This document shows, one piece after another, positions 46,367 to 57,365 of a DNA stretch of 64,000 nt. Every line of letters begins with the position of its first letter. Positions within the stretch are counted from its first letter, which is position 1. The translations under genes and the position numbers were made by a program. The notes below the pieces were generated by a model. The model worked only from the letters and a program-made list of their open reading frames with translations. It was not told the DNA's origin and did not search any database. The stretch is from Desulfuromonas acetexigens (GTDB taxonomy: Bacteria; Desulfobacterota; Desulfuromonadia; Desulfuromonadales; Trichloromonadaceae), in contig NZ_FOJJ01000001.1 in the NCBI RefSeq assembly GCF_900111775.1, positions 124,001 through 188,000 of the forward strand. The letters run 5' to 3'.

Positions 46367-47977
46367 ATGCGTTTACTCTTTCTTGTCTGTCTGCTGCTTT
46401 TTGCCGGTTGCCGGAACCAGGACCCCCTGCTTCTTGACGGGGAGGCCCCGAGCGTTCCCACTTACGGGGATACCTTTATCGAGGCGTCCATCGGCGAGCC
46501 GAGCAATCTGCTGCCGGTGCTGGCTTCCGACTCGGCATCGTCGGACATCAGCGCCCTGGTCTATAACGGCCTCATTCGTTACGACAAGAACCTCAACCTC
46601 CAAGGGGAACTGGCCGAATTCTGGGAGATTTCCGAGGACAACCTGACCATCACCTTTCATCTACGGAAAAACGTTCTCTGGCACGATGGCGCGCCCTTTA
46701 CCTCGGCGGACGTCCTTTATACCTATCAGCTCTACACCGACCCGAAAACCCCCACCGCCTACGCCGAATCCTATCGCCAGGTGGCCCGGGCCGAGGCGCC
46801 CGATCCCCATATTTTCAAAGTGACCTACGACAAGCCCTATGCCCCGGCTTTGGCCAGTTGGGGGGTGTCGATCCTTCCTAAACATCTGCTGGAAGGAACG
46901 GAGATCACCAAGAGCCCGCTGTCCCGCAAGCCCATCGGCACCGGCCCGTACCGCTTTGTCGATTGGAAATCGGGGGAGTCCCTGGTGCTGGAGGCCAATC
47001 CCGATTATTTCGAGGGGGCACCCTATATCCGCCGGGTGCTCTACCGCGTCATTCCCGATCTCTCCACCCAGTTTCTCGAACTGCAGTCGGGCGGGCTCGA
47101 TTTCATGGGGCTGACGCCCATTCAGTACCAGACCCAGACCGACACGTTGGCCTTCAAGCGGCGTTTCAACAAATATCGTTATCTCGCTTTCGGCTACAGC
47201 TATCTCGGCTACAATCTCAAGCGCCCGCTCTTTCAGGATAAGCGGGTGCGTCAGGCCATCGCCCACGCCATCGACAAGCAGGAACTCATCGACGGGGTGC
47301 TGCTCGGGCTGGGGCAGGCGGCGACCGGACCGTACAAGCCGGATACCTGGGTCTACAACCCCGATGTGAAGCGCTACCCCCACGACCCCGCCCGGGCGCG
47401 GGAGCTGCTGGCCGAGGTCGGTTGGCGCGACAGCGACGGCGACGGGGTGCTCGATCGGGAAGGACGGAAGTTTTCTTTCACCATTGTCACCAACCAGGGG
47501 AACGATCTGCGGGTGAAGAGTGCCGAAATCATTCAGCGCCGTCTGCAGGAGATCGGTATCGAGGTCAAGATCCGGGTCATCGAATGGGCTTCTTTCCTCA
47601 AAGAATTCATCAACCCCGGTAATTTCGACGTCACCATCCTCGGTTGGACCGGAGGGCCGGAGCCGGACCAGTACAATATCTGGCATTCGAGCAAGACCGG
47701 CCCGCGAGAGCTCAACTTTATCGGCTTCAACAACGCCGTGGTGGATGACCTGCTGGAGCGCGGTCGGCGGACCTTCGACCAAGCCGAGCGTAAAGTCATT
47801 TACGACCGCTTTCAGGCAGTGCTCGCCGAGGAACAGCCTTACACTTTCCTCTATGTTTCCGACGCCCTGCCGGTGGTGGCGCGCCGTTTCCGCGGGGTGG
47901 AGCCGTCTCCCGCCGGCATCCGCCACAACTTCATCGAATGGTATGTACCGGAGGCGGAACAGAAATACCTGAAATGA
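46367..47977 (+). CDS. Peptide ABC transporter substrate-binding lipoprotein (SBP family 5)
   Basis: 536 residues from the ATG at 46367, which has GGAG 5 bases upstream. Signal peptide with lipobox FAGC (Cys15). The family 5 pattern is clear: EPSNLLPVLASDSASSDI near 40, HLRKNVLWHDGAPFTSADV near 110, GTGPYRFVDWKSGESLVLEANPDYF-like core, and the DVTILGWTGGPEPD block. These proteins bind di- or oligopeptides, or nickel and other ligands, in the periplasm. The permease B gene follows 84 bases later. No ATPase subunit is in the window. Confidence 0.94.
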   Translation: MRLLFLVCLLLFAGCRNQDPLLLDGEAPSVPTYGDTFIEASIGEPSNLLPVLASDSASSDISALVYNGLIRYDKNLNLQGELAEFWEISEDNLTITFHLRKNVLWHDGAPFTSADVLYTYQLYTDPKTPTAYAESYRQVARAEAPDPHIFKVTYDKPYAPALASWGVSILPKHLLEGTEITKSPLSRKPIGTGPYRFVDWKSGESLVLEANPDYFEGAPYIRRVLYRVIPDLSTQFLELQSGGLDFMGLTPIQYQTQTDTLAFKRRFNKYRYLAFGYSYLGYNLKRPLFQDKRVRQAIAHAIDKQELIDGVLLGLGQAATGPYKPDTWVYNPDVKRYPHDPARARELLAEVGWRDSDGDGVLDREGRKFSFTIVTNQGNDLRVKSAEIIQRRLQEIGIEVKIRVIEWASFLKEFINPGNFDVTILGWTGGPEPDQYNIWHSSKTGPRELNFIGFNNAVVDDLLERGRRTFDQAERKVIYDRFQAVLAEEQPYTFLYVSDALPVVARRFRGVEPSPAGIRHNFIEWYVPEAEQKYLK

Positions 47978-48061
47978 GAAGTGACTTGAGGGAAATATGC
48001 TAAACTTCCAATTTGATTCGACTATTTCCGTCACTCTCGCTGTTGGGGAGGGCGTTTCGGC

Positions 48062-49036
48062 ATGATCCGTTATCTCTTGCGCCGACTGCTGCTGATGATT
48101 CCTTTGCTCATCGGCATCACCCTGATCTCCTTTGTCGTCATCCATCTGGCGCCGGGGGAGCCGACCGATCTGCAGACTCAGATGAACCCCCAGGCGAGCG
48201 CCGAACTGCAGGAACGTCTGCGCGCCCAGTACGGACTCGACCAGCCTTTGCCCGTCCAGTACGGTCGCTGGCTGTCGCGCTTGGTTCGCCTCGATTTCGG
48301 CGAATCCTTCGCTCAGGATAACCGCCCAGTGCTGGGGAAAATCCTCGAACGGTTGCCTATCACCATTTTCATCAACGTCCTCTCCATCACCGCGATTCTG
48401 GCGACGGCGATTCCCATCGGGATCCTTTCCGCGACCCGGCGCAACTCCTTCTTCGATCGGGCGACGACTATCTTTGTCTTCATCGGCTTCGCTACGCCCT
48501 CCTTCTGGCTGGCGTTGCTGCTCATGGACCAGCTCGGGGTGCGTCTTGGGCTCTTTCCCGTCGTCGGCCTTAAATCCCTCGGTTACGATTATCTGAGCTG
48601 GGGGGGCAAGCTGCTCGACATGGCCCATCATCTGGTGCTGCCCGTGCTGGTTTCGGCCTTCGGCGGCCTGGCCGGATTTTCCCGCTACATGCGCTCGAAC
48701 ATGCTTGAAGTGATCCGCCAGGACTACATTCTCACCGCCCGGGCCAAGGGGCTGTCGGAGCGGGCGGTGATTTACCGCCACGCCCTGCGCAACGCCCTGT
48801 TGCCGGTAATCACCATCCTCGGCCTCTCCGTTCCCGGGCTGATCGGCGGCAGCGTTATTTTTGAGACGATTTTTGCCATTCCCGGCATGGGTAAGCTTTT
48901 TTACGATGGGGTGATGATGCGCGACTATCCCCTGATCATGGGGATTCTGGTCATCGGCGCGGTGCTGACTCTGATCGGCAATCTGCTCGCCGATCTTGGC
49001 TACGCCCTGGCCGACCCCCGTATCCGCAAGGCCTGA
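48062..49036 (+). CDS. Peptide ABC transporter permease, DppB type
   Basis: 324 residues, six membrane helices. N-terminal signature [19 protein letters not shown], then the conserved periplasmic region with [15 protein letters not shown], and the EAA-type loop [27 protein letters not shown] that contacts the ATPase. GGGGAGGG ribosome site 9 bases upstream. The stop overlaps the PHP phosphatase start (TGATG). Its expected partner, permease C, is found 5 kb away at 54206-55048. Confidence 0.95.
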   Translation: MIRYLLRRLLLMIPLLIGITLISFVVIHLAPGEPTDLQTQMNPQASAELQERLRAQYGLDQPLPVQYGRWLSRLVRLDFGESFAQDNRPVLGKILERLPITIFINVLSITAILATAIPIGILSATRRNSFFDRATTIFVFIGFATPSFWLALLLMDQLGVRLGLFPVVGLKSLGYDYLSWGGKLLDMAHHLVLPVLVSAFGGLAGFSRYMRSNMLEVIRQDYILTARAKGLSERAVIYRHALRNALLPVITILGLSVPGLIGGSVIFETIFAIPGMGKLFYDGVMMRDYPLIMGILVIGAVLTLIGNLLADLGYALADPRIRKA

Positions 49037-49818
49037 TGGGGGTTTTCCCCGCAGCGAGGATTGTCTTGATCGACTGTCACTGCCATCTGCTCCCCGGGAT
49101 CGACGACGGACCGCAAACCCTGGAGGAAGCCCTGTCCATGGCTCGGATCCTTGAGGGGGTTGGGTTCGCTGAGGTGCACTGCACCCCCCATTGCATCCAC
49201 GGCCTCTATGAAAACAGCCCGGCCATCGTCGGCGCGCGGCTCGCGGAACTGCAAGGGTTTCTGATGCAAGAAGGCCTCCGCCTGCGCCTCAAGCCGGGGA
49301 TGGAATATTATCTCGACAGCCATTTCCCCGCCAGCCTTGAGAATCCCCAGACGCTGGGCGATAGTCGCCTGCTGCTGGTCGAGGCGCCGACCTGGGCCGA
49401 GGCCGGGATGGTGCTGGAAAATCTACGAAACGTGGTGGCGTGGGGGTATGTTCCGTTGCTGGCCCATCCCGAGCGCTGGAGTCTGCTGGCGGCGCCGGGG
49501 CAGGGCAGAGGGGCGGGCTCCCTGATGGCCAGGCTGCTGCGGGGGGGCAAGGGCTCCCCATCCCTGGAACTTTTGGGCGAACTGCAACGCCTGGGCTGTC
49601 TTTTCCAGGGCAACCTGGGAAGTTTCGCCGGCCGCTATGGCAAGATCGTGGAGAAGCGGGCCTGGGCTTTTTTGCGCGCCGGGCTTTACAGCTGTCTCGG
49701 CAGCGATTCCCACCCCCGGCCCGGGCTGGAGGAAATGATCGATACGGGTCTCCGTCGGCTCCATGAGCGCTCGGATCGGGCCGAAGAACTTCTTTCTGCC
49801 TCGCGTTTATTGTCTTAA
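49036..49818 (+). CDS. PHP-type tyrosine-protein phosphatase (CpsB/YwqE-like)
   Basis: 260 residues from the ATG at 49036 that overlaps the permease stop; a TTG at 49066 with GAGGAT is an alternative nearer the family N-terminus. Metal-binding motifs of the PHP phosphatases are all there: DCHCHLLPGIDDG, TPH, GME, AHPER and GSDSH. In Bacillus and streptococci such enzymes remove phosphate from tyrosine kinases and from UDP-glucose dehydrogenase in capsule synthesis. A UDP-glucose dehydrogenase gene lies 1.2 kb downstream; no tyrosine kinase gene is in the window. Confidence 0.88.
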   Translation: MGVFPAARIVLIDCHCHLLPGIDDGPQTLEEALSMARILEGVGFAEVHCTPHCIHGLYENSPAIVGARLAELQGFLMQEGLRLRLKPGMEYYLDSHFPASLENPQTLGDSRLLLVEAPTWAEAGMVLENLRNVVAWGYVPLLAHPERWSLLAAPGQGRGAGSLMARLLRGGKGSPSLELLGELQRLGCLFQGNLGSFAGRYGKIVEKRAWAFLRAGLYSCLGSDSHPRPGLEEMIDTGLRRLHERSDRAEELLSASRLLS

Positions 49819-49834
49819 CATGCAGATTCTAAAA

Positions 49835-49925
49835 AGGAATCACCAGAGAGAACACCGAGGACACAGAGTGAAGGCAAGGAATTGTTGTCTCTGTGACTTC
49901 TGAGGCTCTGTGGTGTTGATTTCCT
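49835..49925. repeat. Imperfect palindromic repeat (CACAGAG type)
   Basis: Left arm 49835-49868 (AGGAATCACCAGAG...ACACAGAG) and right arm 49889-49925 (CTCTGTG...GTGTTGATTTCCT) are imperfect complements separated by about 20 bases. The RNA or DNA would form a long hairpin. Sequence is unlike the coding neighbours. It sits between the phosphatase and the epimerase, at the left edge of the sugar cassette. Confidence 0.6.
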
Positions 49926-49964
49926 GTTTTTTTCGTTTTTCATTCAATTCGAAGGATGGGTCCC

Positions 49965-50999
49965 ATGCATTCTCCCAACACGCCGCAACCGGCGAAAATT
50001 CTGGTCACCGGTGCCGCCGGTTTTATCGGTTTCCATCTCTGTCAACGACTGCTCGCCCGGGGCGACCAGGTGGTTGGCCTGGACAATCTCAACGACTATT
50101 ACGACATTTCCCTCAAGCAGGCGCGCCTCAAGCAGCTTGAAGGGCAAGCCGGTTTCCGCTTCGTTCGACTCGATCTCGCCGACCGCGCCGGTATCGCAGC
50201 GCTCTTTGCCGCCGAAGGTTTCGACAAGGTCGTCAACCTAGCCGCTCAGGCCGGAGTGCGTTATTCCCTGGAGAACCCCCATGCCTACGTCGACAGCAAT
50301 CTCGTCGGCTTCATCAACATTCTCGAAGGCTGCCGCCATCATGCCGTCAAGCATCTGGTCTACGCCTCGTCTTCCTCGGTCTACGGCGCCAATACGCGCA
50401 TGCCCTTTTCCGTCCATCATAACGTCGACCATCCCCTCTCCCTCTACGCGGCGACCAAGAAGGCCAACGAGCTGATGGCCCACACCTATGCCCATCTCTA
50501 CGGGTTGCCCTGTACCGGCTTGCGTTTCTTCACCGTCTACGGCCCCTGGGGTCGGCCCGACATGGCCCTCTTCCTTTTCACCAAGGCGATTCTCGAAGGG
50601 CGGCCCATCGACGTCTACAATTACGGCAAGATGCGCCGGGATTTCACCTTTGTCGACGACATCGTCGAAGGGGTGATCCGGGTCACCGACCGTATCGCTC
50701 CGGCCAATCCCAACTGGAACGGCGACCAACCTGATCCCGGGACCAGCGCTGCTCCTTACCGTCTCTACAATATCGGCAACAACAATCCGGTGGAATTGAT
50801 GGATCTCATCGGAACCCTGGAAAAGGCTTTGGGCAAAAAGGCCGAGAAGAACCTGCTGCCGATCCAGCCCGGGGATGTGCCCGCGACTTACGCCGATGTC
50901 GAGGCCCTCACCGCCGACGTCGGCTTCAAACCGGCCACCCCCATCGAAGTCGGGGTCGGGCGCTTTGTTACCTGGTACCGGAACTACTATCAGGTATGA
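49965..50999 (+). CDS. UDP-glucuronate 4-epimerase (NAD-dependent epimerase/dehydratase)
   Basis: 344 residues from the ATG at 49965, with GAAGGA 8 bases upstream; an ATG at 49956 has no room for a ribosome site. Extended SDR fold: [17 protein letters not shown] dinucleotide loop, the SSSSVYG strand, and the YxxxK pair in [15 protein letters not shown]. The [17 protein letters not shown] and [17 protein letters not shown] motifs are typical of the UDP-glucuronate epimerase (CapI/GalAE) group. It makes UDP-galacturonate for surface polysaccharide. Works downstream of ugd, the next gene. Confidence 0.9.
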   Translation: MHSPNTPQPAKILVTGAAGFIGFHLCQRLLARGDQVVGLDNLNDYYDISLKQARLKQLEGQAGFRFVRLDLADRAGIAALFAAEGFDKVVNLAAQAGVRYSLENPHAYVDSNLVGFINILEGCRHHAVKHLVYASSSSVYGANTRMPFSVHHNVDHPLSLYAATKKANELMAHTYAHLYGLPCTGLRFFTVYGPWGRPDMALFLFTKAILEGRPIDVYNYGKMRRDFTFVDDIVEGVIRVTDRIAPANPNWNGDQPDPGTSAAPYRLYNIGNNNPVELMDLIGTLEKALGKKAEKNLLPIQPGDVPATYADVEALTADVGFKPATPIEVGVGRFVTWYRNYYQV

Positions 51000-51038
51000 C
51001 CGTCGGCTTTTTCGAGCCTGACCAAGGAGTATGATTTT

Positions 51039-53391
<2,353 letters not shown>

Positions 53392-53416
53392 GTCTGAGAA
53401 GGCGAGGGGGCGGATC

Positions 53417-54049
53417 ATGACACGAAAGACCATGCGCCTCGGCGACATGCTCGTCAAGGCGGGGAAGATCGACGAATTTCAACTGAACTCGGCCCTTTCC
53501 TACCAGCGGCACTGGGGCGGGCAGATCGGCACCTCTCTGATCAAGCTCGGCTATATCGGCGAGGAGGATTTGCTGCAGTTTCTTGCCGAGCAGCTCAATC
53601 TCACCCGTATCGACCTTTCGCGCATGGCTGTCGCGCCCGAGGTGCTGGCCCTGTTGCCGGTGGAAAAGGCGCTGGAATACAACGTCATTCCCGTCGATCG
53701 CAAGGAGTTTAACGGCAGCGTCTATCTGCTCGTCGCCATGGCCAACCCGACTAATCTGATTGTCATCGACGCCCTGCAGTTCGCCACCGGCTGCCGGGTG
53801 CGTCCAGCCCTGGCGACGGAAGAGGCGATCCGTTCGGCGATCCGCCGCTGCTATCAGAAGCGCCCGGCGGGGATCAGGTCGCCCGACGATCCGCCGGCCA
53901 AGCCGCCGCTGCCCGATATCGACCCTTTTCGCTTTCCGGGGAACCAGCCGGGGGGTGGCCAAAGTCTGGAGGAGCGCTTCGAGCGGCTTCTTGCTCTGCT
54001 GGTGCAGAAGGGGCTCCTGTCCGAGAACGATCTCAAGGACCTGAAATAG
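53417..54049 (+). CDS. Free-standing MshEN (GspE N-terminal) domain protein, probable cyclic-di-GMP receptor
   Basis: 210 residues, soluble. The N-terminus carries two tandem MshEN half-motifs: RLGDMLVKAGKIDEFQLNSA...Q (from Arg7) and IGTSLIKLGYIGEEDLLQFL...Q (about 37-60). These match the 24-residue motif that binds cyclic-di-GMP in MshE-type ATPases. The rest of a GspE_N/MshEN fold runs to about residue 145, followed by a proline-rich linker and a short helical C-terminus (LEERFERLLALLVQKGLL). There is no ATPase domain. It closes the sugar-nucleotide cassette, so it may tie polysaccharide production to cyclic-di-GMP; that is inference. Confidence 0.8.
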   Translation: MTRKTMRLGDMLVKAGKIDEFQLNSALSYQRHWGGQIGTSLIKLGYIGEEDLLQFLAEQLNLTRIDLSRMAVAPEVLALLPVEKALEYNVIPVDRKEFNGSVYLLVAMANPTNLIVIDALQFATGCRVRPALATEEAIRSAIRRCYQKRPAGIRSPDDPPAKPPLPDIDPFRFPGNQPGGGQSLEERFERLLALLVQKGLLSENDLKDLK

Positions 54050-54059
54050 AAAATTTTTT

Positions 54060-54150
54060 CTCACGCAAAGACGCAAAGACGCAAAGAAATGCTCAGGAAA
54101 TTAAGAAATGGATAGATTTGATCTTATTGCGTCTTGGCGGCTTGAGTGAG
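54060..54150. repeat. Imperfect palindromic repeat with three ACGCAAAG units
   Basis: Left arm 54060-54084 contains three tandem ACGCAAAG units (54063-54086). The right arm 54127-54150 (TTGCGTCTTGGCGGCTTGAGTGAG) is its imperfect complement, about 42 bases later. It would fold as a long hairpin. It marks the right edge of the sugar cassette, before permease C. Three units with no unique spacers are not a CRISPR. Confidence 0.6.
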
Positions 54151-54205
54151 CGCAGCGAACGGGCGTGAGCCCAGATTTCAGAACCGCTTATACCGGATAA
54201 AAATC

Positions 54206-55048
54206 ATGCCGATGTTGTTTCATTCAAATTTCATCTCCCGCCTGAGGGGCAACCGCATGGCCCTGGTCGGCGCGGCGATTGTCGCCGTCATGTTTTTGCT
54301 CGCCGTGCTGGCGCCGCTGCTGGCCGGTGATCCCGGCGCCATCGACATCTCCCGACGGCTGCAGTCGCCTTCCTGGCAATTCCCCCTGGGGACGGACGAT
54401 CTCGGCCGCGACGTCCTCGCGCGCATTCTTTACGGGGCGCGCATATCGCTTCTGGTCGGGTTTGTCGCCGTCGGCATCGCCAGCCTTATCGGCATCGTTC
54501 TCGGCGCCCTGGCCGGCTATTACGGACGCTGGGTCGACGGTCTGCTCATGCGTTTTGTCGACATCATGCTCTGTTTCCCGACCTTCTTCCTGATTCTCGC
54601 GGTCATCGCTTTTCTCGAACCGTCGATCTGGAACATCATGATCATCATCGGCCTCACCGGCTGGATGGGGGTAGCGCGGCTGGTGCGGGCCGAATTCCTT
54701 TCGTTACGCGAGCGCGATTTCGTCCAGGCGGCCCGGGCGCTGGGCGCCTCCGACGGGCGGCTGATCTTCCGCCATATCCTGCCCAACGCCCTGTCGCCGG
54801 TGCTGGTTTCCGCCACCCTCGGCGTCGCCGGGGCGATCCTCACCGAAAGCGCCCTGTCGTTTCTCGGCATCGGCGTGCAGCCGCCGACGCCTTCCTGGGG
54901 GAACATGCTCATCGCCGGCAAACAGACCCTCGGCACCGCCTGGTGGCTTTCGGCCTTTCCCGGTTTGGCGATCCTGATCACGGTCCTTGGCTACAACCTC
55001 CTCGGCGAGGGGATTCGCGACGCCCTCGATCCGCGCATTCGGGAGTGA
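54206..55048 (+). CDS. Peptide ABC transporter permease, DppC type
   Basis: 280 residues from the ATG at 54206; the frame is open to a GTG at 54146, which lies inside the palindromic repeat and is not credible. Six membrane helices, N-terminal [44 protein letters not shown], and the EAA loop [30 protein letters not shown]. It should pair with the DppB-type permease at 48062. SEC-C protein gene follows after four bases. Confidence 0.94.
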   Translation: MPMLFHSNFISRLRGNRMALVGAAIVAVMFLLAVLAPLLAGDPGAIDISRRLQSPSWQFPLGTDDLGRDVLARILYGARISLLVGFVAVGIASLIGIVLGALAGYYGRWVDGLLMRFVDIMLCFPTFFLILAVIAFLEPSIWNIMIIIGLTGWMGVARLVRAEFLSLRERDFVQAARALGASDGRLIFRHILPNALSPVLVSATLGVAGAILTESALSFLGIGVQPPTPSWGNMLIAGKQTLGTAWWLSAFPGLAILITVLGYNLLGEGIRDALDPRIRE

Positions 55049-55052
55049 CGCC

Positions 55053-55565
55053 ATGAGCCGCGTCGGCCGCAACGATCCCTGCCCCTGCGGCAGCGGACTG
55101 AAGTACAAAAAATGCTGTCTCGACCGGGAACCGGCGCCGGCTGAGATTCCCCTTGATCTCACGCCGTCCGAACTGGTGCGGCGCCGGGGGGAAGCCTTTT
55201 CCGCCGGGGATTTTGCCTTCATCTACGATACCTATCATCCCGATTCCAACTTCCGCGCCCAGTTCCCCAGCCGCAAGGCCTATATCGCCCTGGGCCAGGA
55301 TTCCCTCGGGCGGGATTTTTCCATTGACGACTGCCGGGTGCTGAAGGAAGAGGTCGGCGCGGACGAGGCGCGGGTGCTCTTCTATCTCGCCACCCGCTTT
55401 CGTGGGCAGGCGGAAGAGACCTTCGAGCTGTCGCGTTTTCTTCTGACCGAAGGCGGCTGGCGCTACCATTCGAGCCAGAAGCTGGGGCGCGAGGAATTCG
55501 CCGGAGCGGTGGAGGAAATCGGCTGGAACGATTTCGAGCGGGTGAAGGACAAGGTTTTTTTCTGA
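55053..55565 (+). CDS. SEC-C motif protein, YchJ/UPF0225-like
   Basis: 170 residues from the ATG at 55053 with GGGAG upstream. N-terminal SEC-C zinc motif ([18 protein letters not shown]), then an NTF2-like YchJ middle domain recognised by [20 protein letters not shown] and ending near YHSSQKL. There is no second SEC-C motif. Function of the YchJ family is unknown. The stop overlaps the WbuC start by one base (TGATG). Confidence 0.82.
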   Translation: MSRVGRNDPCPCGSGLKYKKCCLDREPAPAEIPLDLTPSELVRRRGEAFSAGDFAFIYDTYHPDSNFRAQFPSRKAYIALGQDSLGRDFSIDDCRVLKEEVGADEARVLFYLATRFRGQAEETFELSRFLLTEGGWRYHSSQKLGREEFAGAVEEIGWNDFERVKDKVFF

Positions 55566-56062
55566 TGAAGCCGGTTTTGCAACGGATCGACGCTCGCCTG
55601 CTCGACGAACTCTCCCTCGCCGCGCGGCAACGGCCCCGACTCAGGCTCAATCACAATCTGCACGAGGATTACCTTGATCCCTGCCAGCGGCTGCTCAACG
55701 CCGTGGAGCCGGGAACCTACGTCCGTCCCCACCGCCATCTCGATCCGCCCCGTCCCGAATGTTTCGTACTGCTGCGCGGAACCATGGCCGTTCTTTTGTT
55801 CACCGAGGCTGGCGGCATCGATGAGATTATCCCCCTGGCGGCGAACGGTCCCTGTTGGGGGGTCGATATTCCGCCCGGTGCCTGGCATTCCCTCGTTTCT
55901 TTGGAGCCGAATACGGTCCTTTTCGAAACCAAGCCCGGCCCTTATCTCCCTCTTTCCGACAAGGATTTCGCCCCCTGGGCACCCGCCGAGGGGAGCGCTG
56001 AGGCATCGGAATATCTGGAATTCCTCACTCTGCAGGTTCATGGAAGAGGCGATCATGCCTGA
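55565..56062 (+). CDS. WbuC-family cupin metalloprotein
   Basis: 165 residues. Cupin with a metal-binding region YVRPHRHLDPPRPECFVLLRG near 50-70 and GVDIPPGAWHSLVSLEP near 105. WbuC proteins are often found in O-antigen clusters and have no firm biochemical role. Here the gene sits between a SEC-C protein and mutM. It overlaps mutM by eight bases, so expression is coupled. Confidence 0.85.
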   Translation: MKPVLQRIDARLLDELSLAARQRPRLRLNHNLHEDYLDPCQRLLNAVEPGTYVRPHRHLDPPRPECFVLLRGTMAVLLFTEAGGIDEIIPLAANGPCWGVDIPPGAWHSLVSLEPNTVLFETKPGPYLPLSDKDFAPWAPAEGSAEASEYLEFLTLQVHGRGDHA

Positions 56063-56870
56063 ATTGCCCGAAGTTGAAACGATCCGCCGGGGTTTGGTTC
56101 CCCGACTTGAAGGGCACACCCTGAGCGGCGCCCTCTGCCGGGTCGCGGGGCTGCGCCAGCCGTTGCCCGCCGGTTTGAATGACCTCCTTGCCGGGCAACG
56201 GTTGCATGCCGTCGAGCGCCGCGCCAAATATCTGCTGCTACGCTGCGACAACGGCACCCTCATCCTCCATCTCGGCATGAGCGGCTATCTGCGGGTCGTC
56301 GATCGGGAGCTGCCTCCCGGTAAGCACGATCATCTCGATCTGCTTTTCAGCGACGGTCAGGCCCTGCGTTTCAACGACGCCCGACGCTTCGGCCTGCTGC
56401 TCTGGACGACCGACGATCCGCAACACCATCCGCTGCTGTCCGGGCTCGGCCCCGAACCCTTCGACGAGGCCTTCACCGGTGACTATCTGCTTGAACGCGC
56501 CCGTGGGCGCACCGCGTCGATCAAAACCTTGATCATGGATCAGCGCATTGTCGTCGGCGTCGGCAACATTTACGCCAGCGAGGCCCTCTTTCTCGCCGGT
56601 ATTCATCCCGCGCGGGCGGCGGGGCGGATTTCCCTGGAACGCTACCGCCGACTCGTTGACGTGATCCGCTCCGTTCTCGGCGAGGCGATCGCCGCCGGCG
56701 GCACGACGATCCGTGATTTCAGCGACAGCGACGGCAAACCGGGCTACTTTGCTCTCAGCCTGCGGGTCTATGGGCGGGAAGGGGAGGCCTGCCCGCAGTG
56801 CGGAGGGAAGATCCGGCAGGAGCGCATCGGCGGACGCTCCAGTTTTTTCTGCCCCCGTTGTCAGCATTGA
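56055..56870 (+). CDS. mutM: Formamidopyrimidine-DNA glycosylase
   Basis: 271 residues from the ATG at 56055. The catalytic N-terminus PELPEVETIRRGL (proline nucleophile after Met removal, Glu2), the H2TH domain with VGVGNIYASEALFLAGIHP, and the C-terminal zinc finger C-x2-C-x16-C-x2-C (CPQCGGK...FFCPRCQ) are all intact. It excises 8-oxoguanine. The start lies inside the end of the WbuC gene. Confidence 0.96.
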   Translation: MPELPEVETIRRGLVPRLEGHTLSGALCRVAGLRQPLPAGLNDLLAGQRLHAVERRAKYLLLRCDNGTLILHLGMSGYLRVVDRELPPGKHDHLDLLFSDGQALRFNDARRFGLLLWTTDDPQHHPLLSGLGPEPFDEAFTGDYLLERARGRTASIKTLIMDQRIVVGVGNIYASEALFLAGIHPARAAGRISLERYRRLVDVIRSVLGEAIAAGGTTIRDFSDSDGKPGYFALSLRVYGREGEACPQCGGKIRQERIGGRSSFFCPRCQH

Positions 56871-56881
56871 AAGAAGAAACC

Positions 56882-57040
56882 ATGTCGGTTCCTATCTGTT
56901 ATTGTTACGGCTACGACGAGGATGATATCCGCGCGGATGTCTGTGCCAACGGCGGTCGCTCACTGATTCTCGAGCGCATTCTTGCCGAAAAACGTCAAGG
57001 TACCTGTCGCTGCGCGGAAACGCACCCGGACGGGCGCTGA
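56882..57040 (+). CDS. Small Cys-rich protein, BFD/CopZ-N-terminal-like [2Fe-2S] candidate
   Basis: 52 residues. Two CxC pairs (PICYCYGY at 5-12 and GTCRCAE near 40-46) flank a helix with DEDDIRADV and RSLILERILAEK. This is the pattern of the small (2Fe-2S)-binding proteins related to the N-terminal domain of archaeal CopZ and to bacterioferritin-associated ferredoxin. Role may be iron or copper handling, but nothing in the neighbourhood fixes it. Purine-rich AGAAGAAACC precedes the ATG. Starts 11 bases after mutM. Confidence 0.65.
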   Translation: MSVPICYCYGYDEDDIRADVCANGGRSLILERILAEKRQGTCRCAETHPDGR

Positions 57041-57125
57041 TGCCTGGCGGACGTTCACCGGGTCGTGAACGAAGCGCTTGCCTGTTACAGCCTCAAACCA
57101 CCACCATCGGATTCGGGAGGAGACC

Positions 57126-57311
57126 ATGTCTGAATTCAGAGTCTGCCGCGTTTGCGGCTACGCCAAGGGTTTTCACGTCTACTTTCGCGAGCATGAAAAA
57201 GGGCAGCGCATCGGCCTGATCTGTCCCGAGTGCGGCCAATCCTACGATCTGGGCTGGGTCGTCGAAGGATTGGCGGAGTCGGCGGAAAAGGGCGCGGTCT
57301 TCGACGAGTGA
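57126..57311 (+). CDS. Small zinc-ribbon protein
   Basis: 61 residues from an ATG with a perfect GGGAGGAG ribosome site. A zinc ribbon is formed by two Cys pairs, CRVCGYAKG and CPECGQSYD, about 24 residues apart. I know no function for it. It lies between the CopZ-like gene and DUF808. Confidence 0.7.
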   Translation: MSEFRVCRVCGYAKGFHVYFREHEKGQRIGLICPECGQSYDLGWVVEGLAESAEKGAVFDE

Positions 57312-57365
57312 TTCTGCAGATCGCAGGGCTGGTCTATTAACTGTTTATTCATAAGGAGTTGCATT

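Noticed and set aside
46661-48781. Long minus-strand frame (706 codons) across the peptide-binding and permease genes
   Set aside because: Antisense to two conserved genes, low-complexity product, no ribosome site of note.
54063-54086. Three ACGCAAAG units as a CRISPR or a cyclic-di-GMP riboswitch
   Set aside because: Direct 8-base tandem without spacers, and no conserved riboswitch core around it. Better explained as part of an imperfect hairpin.
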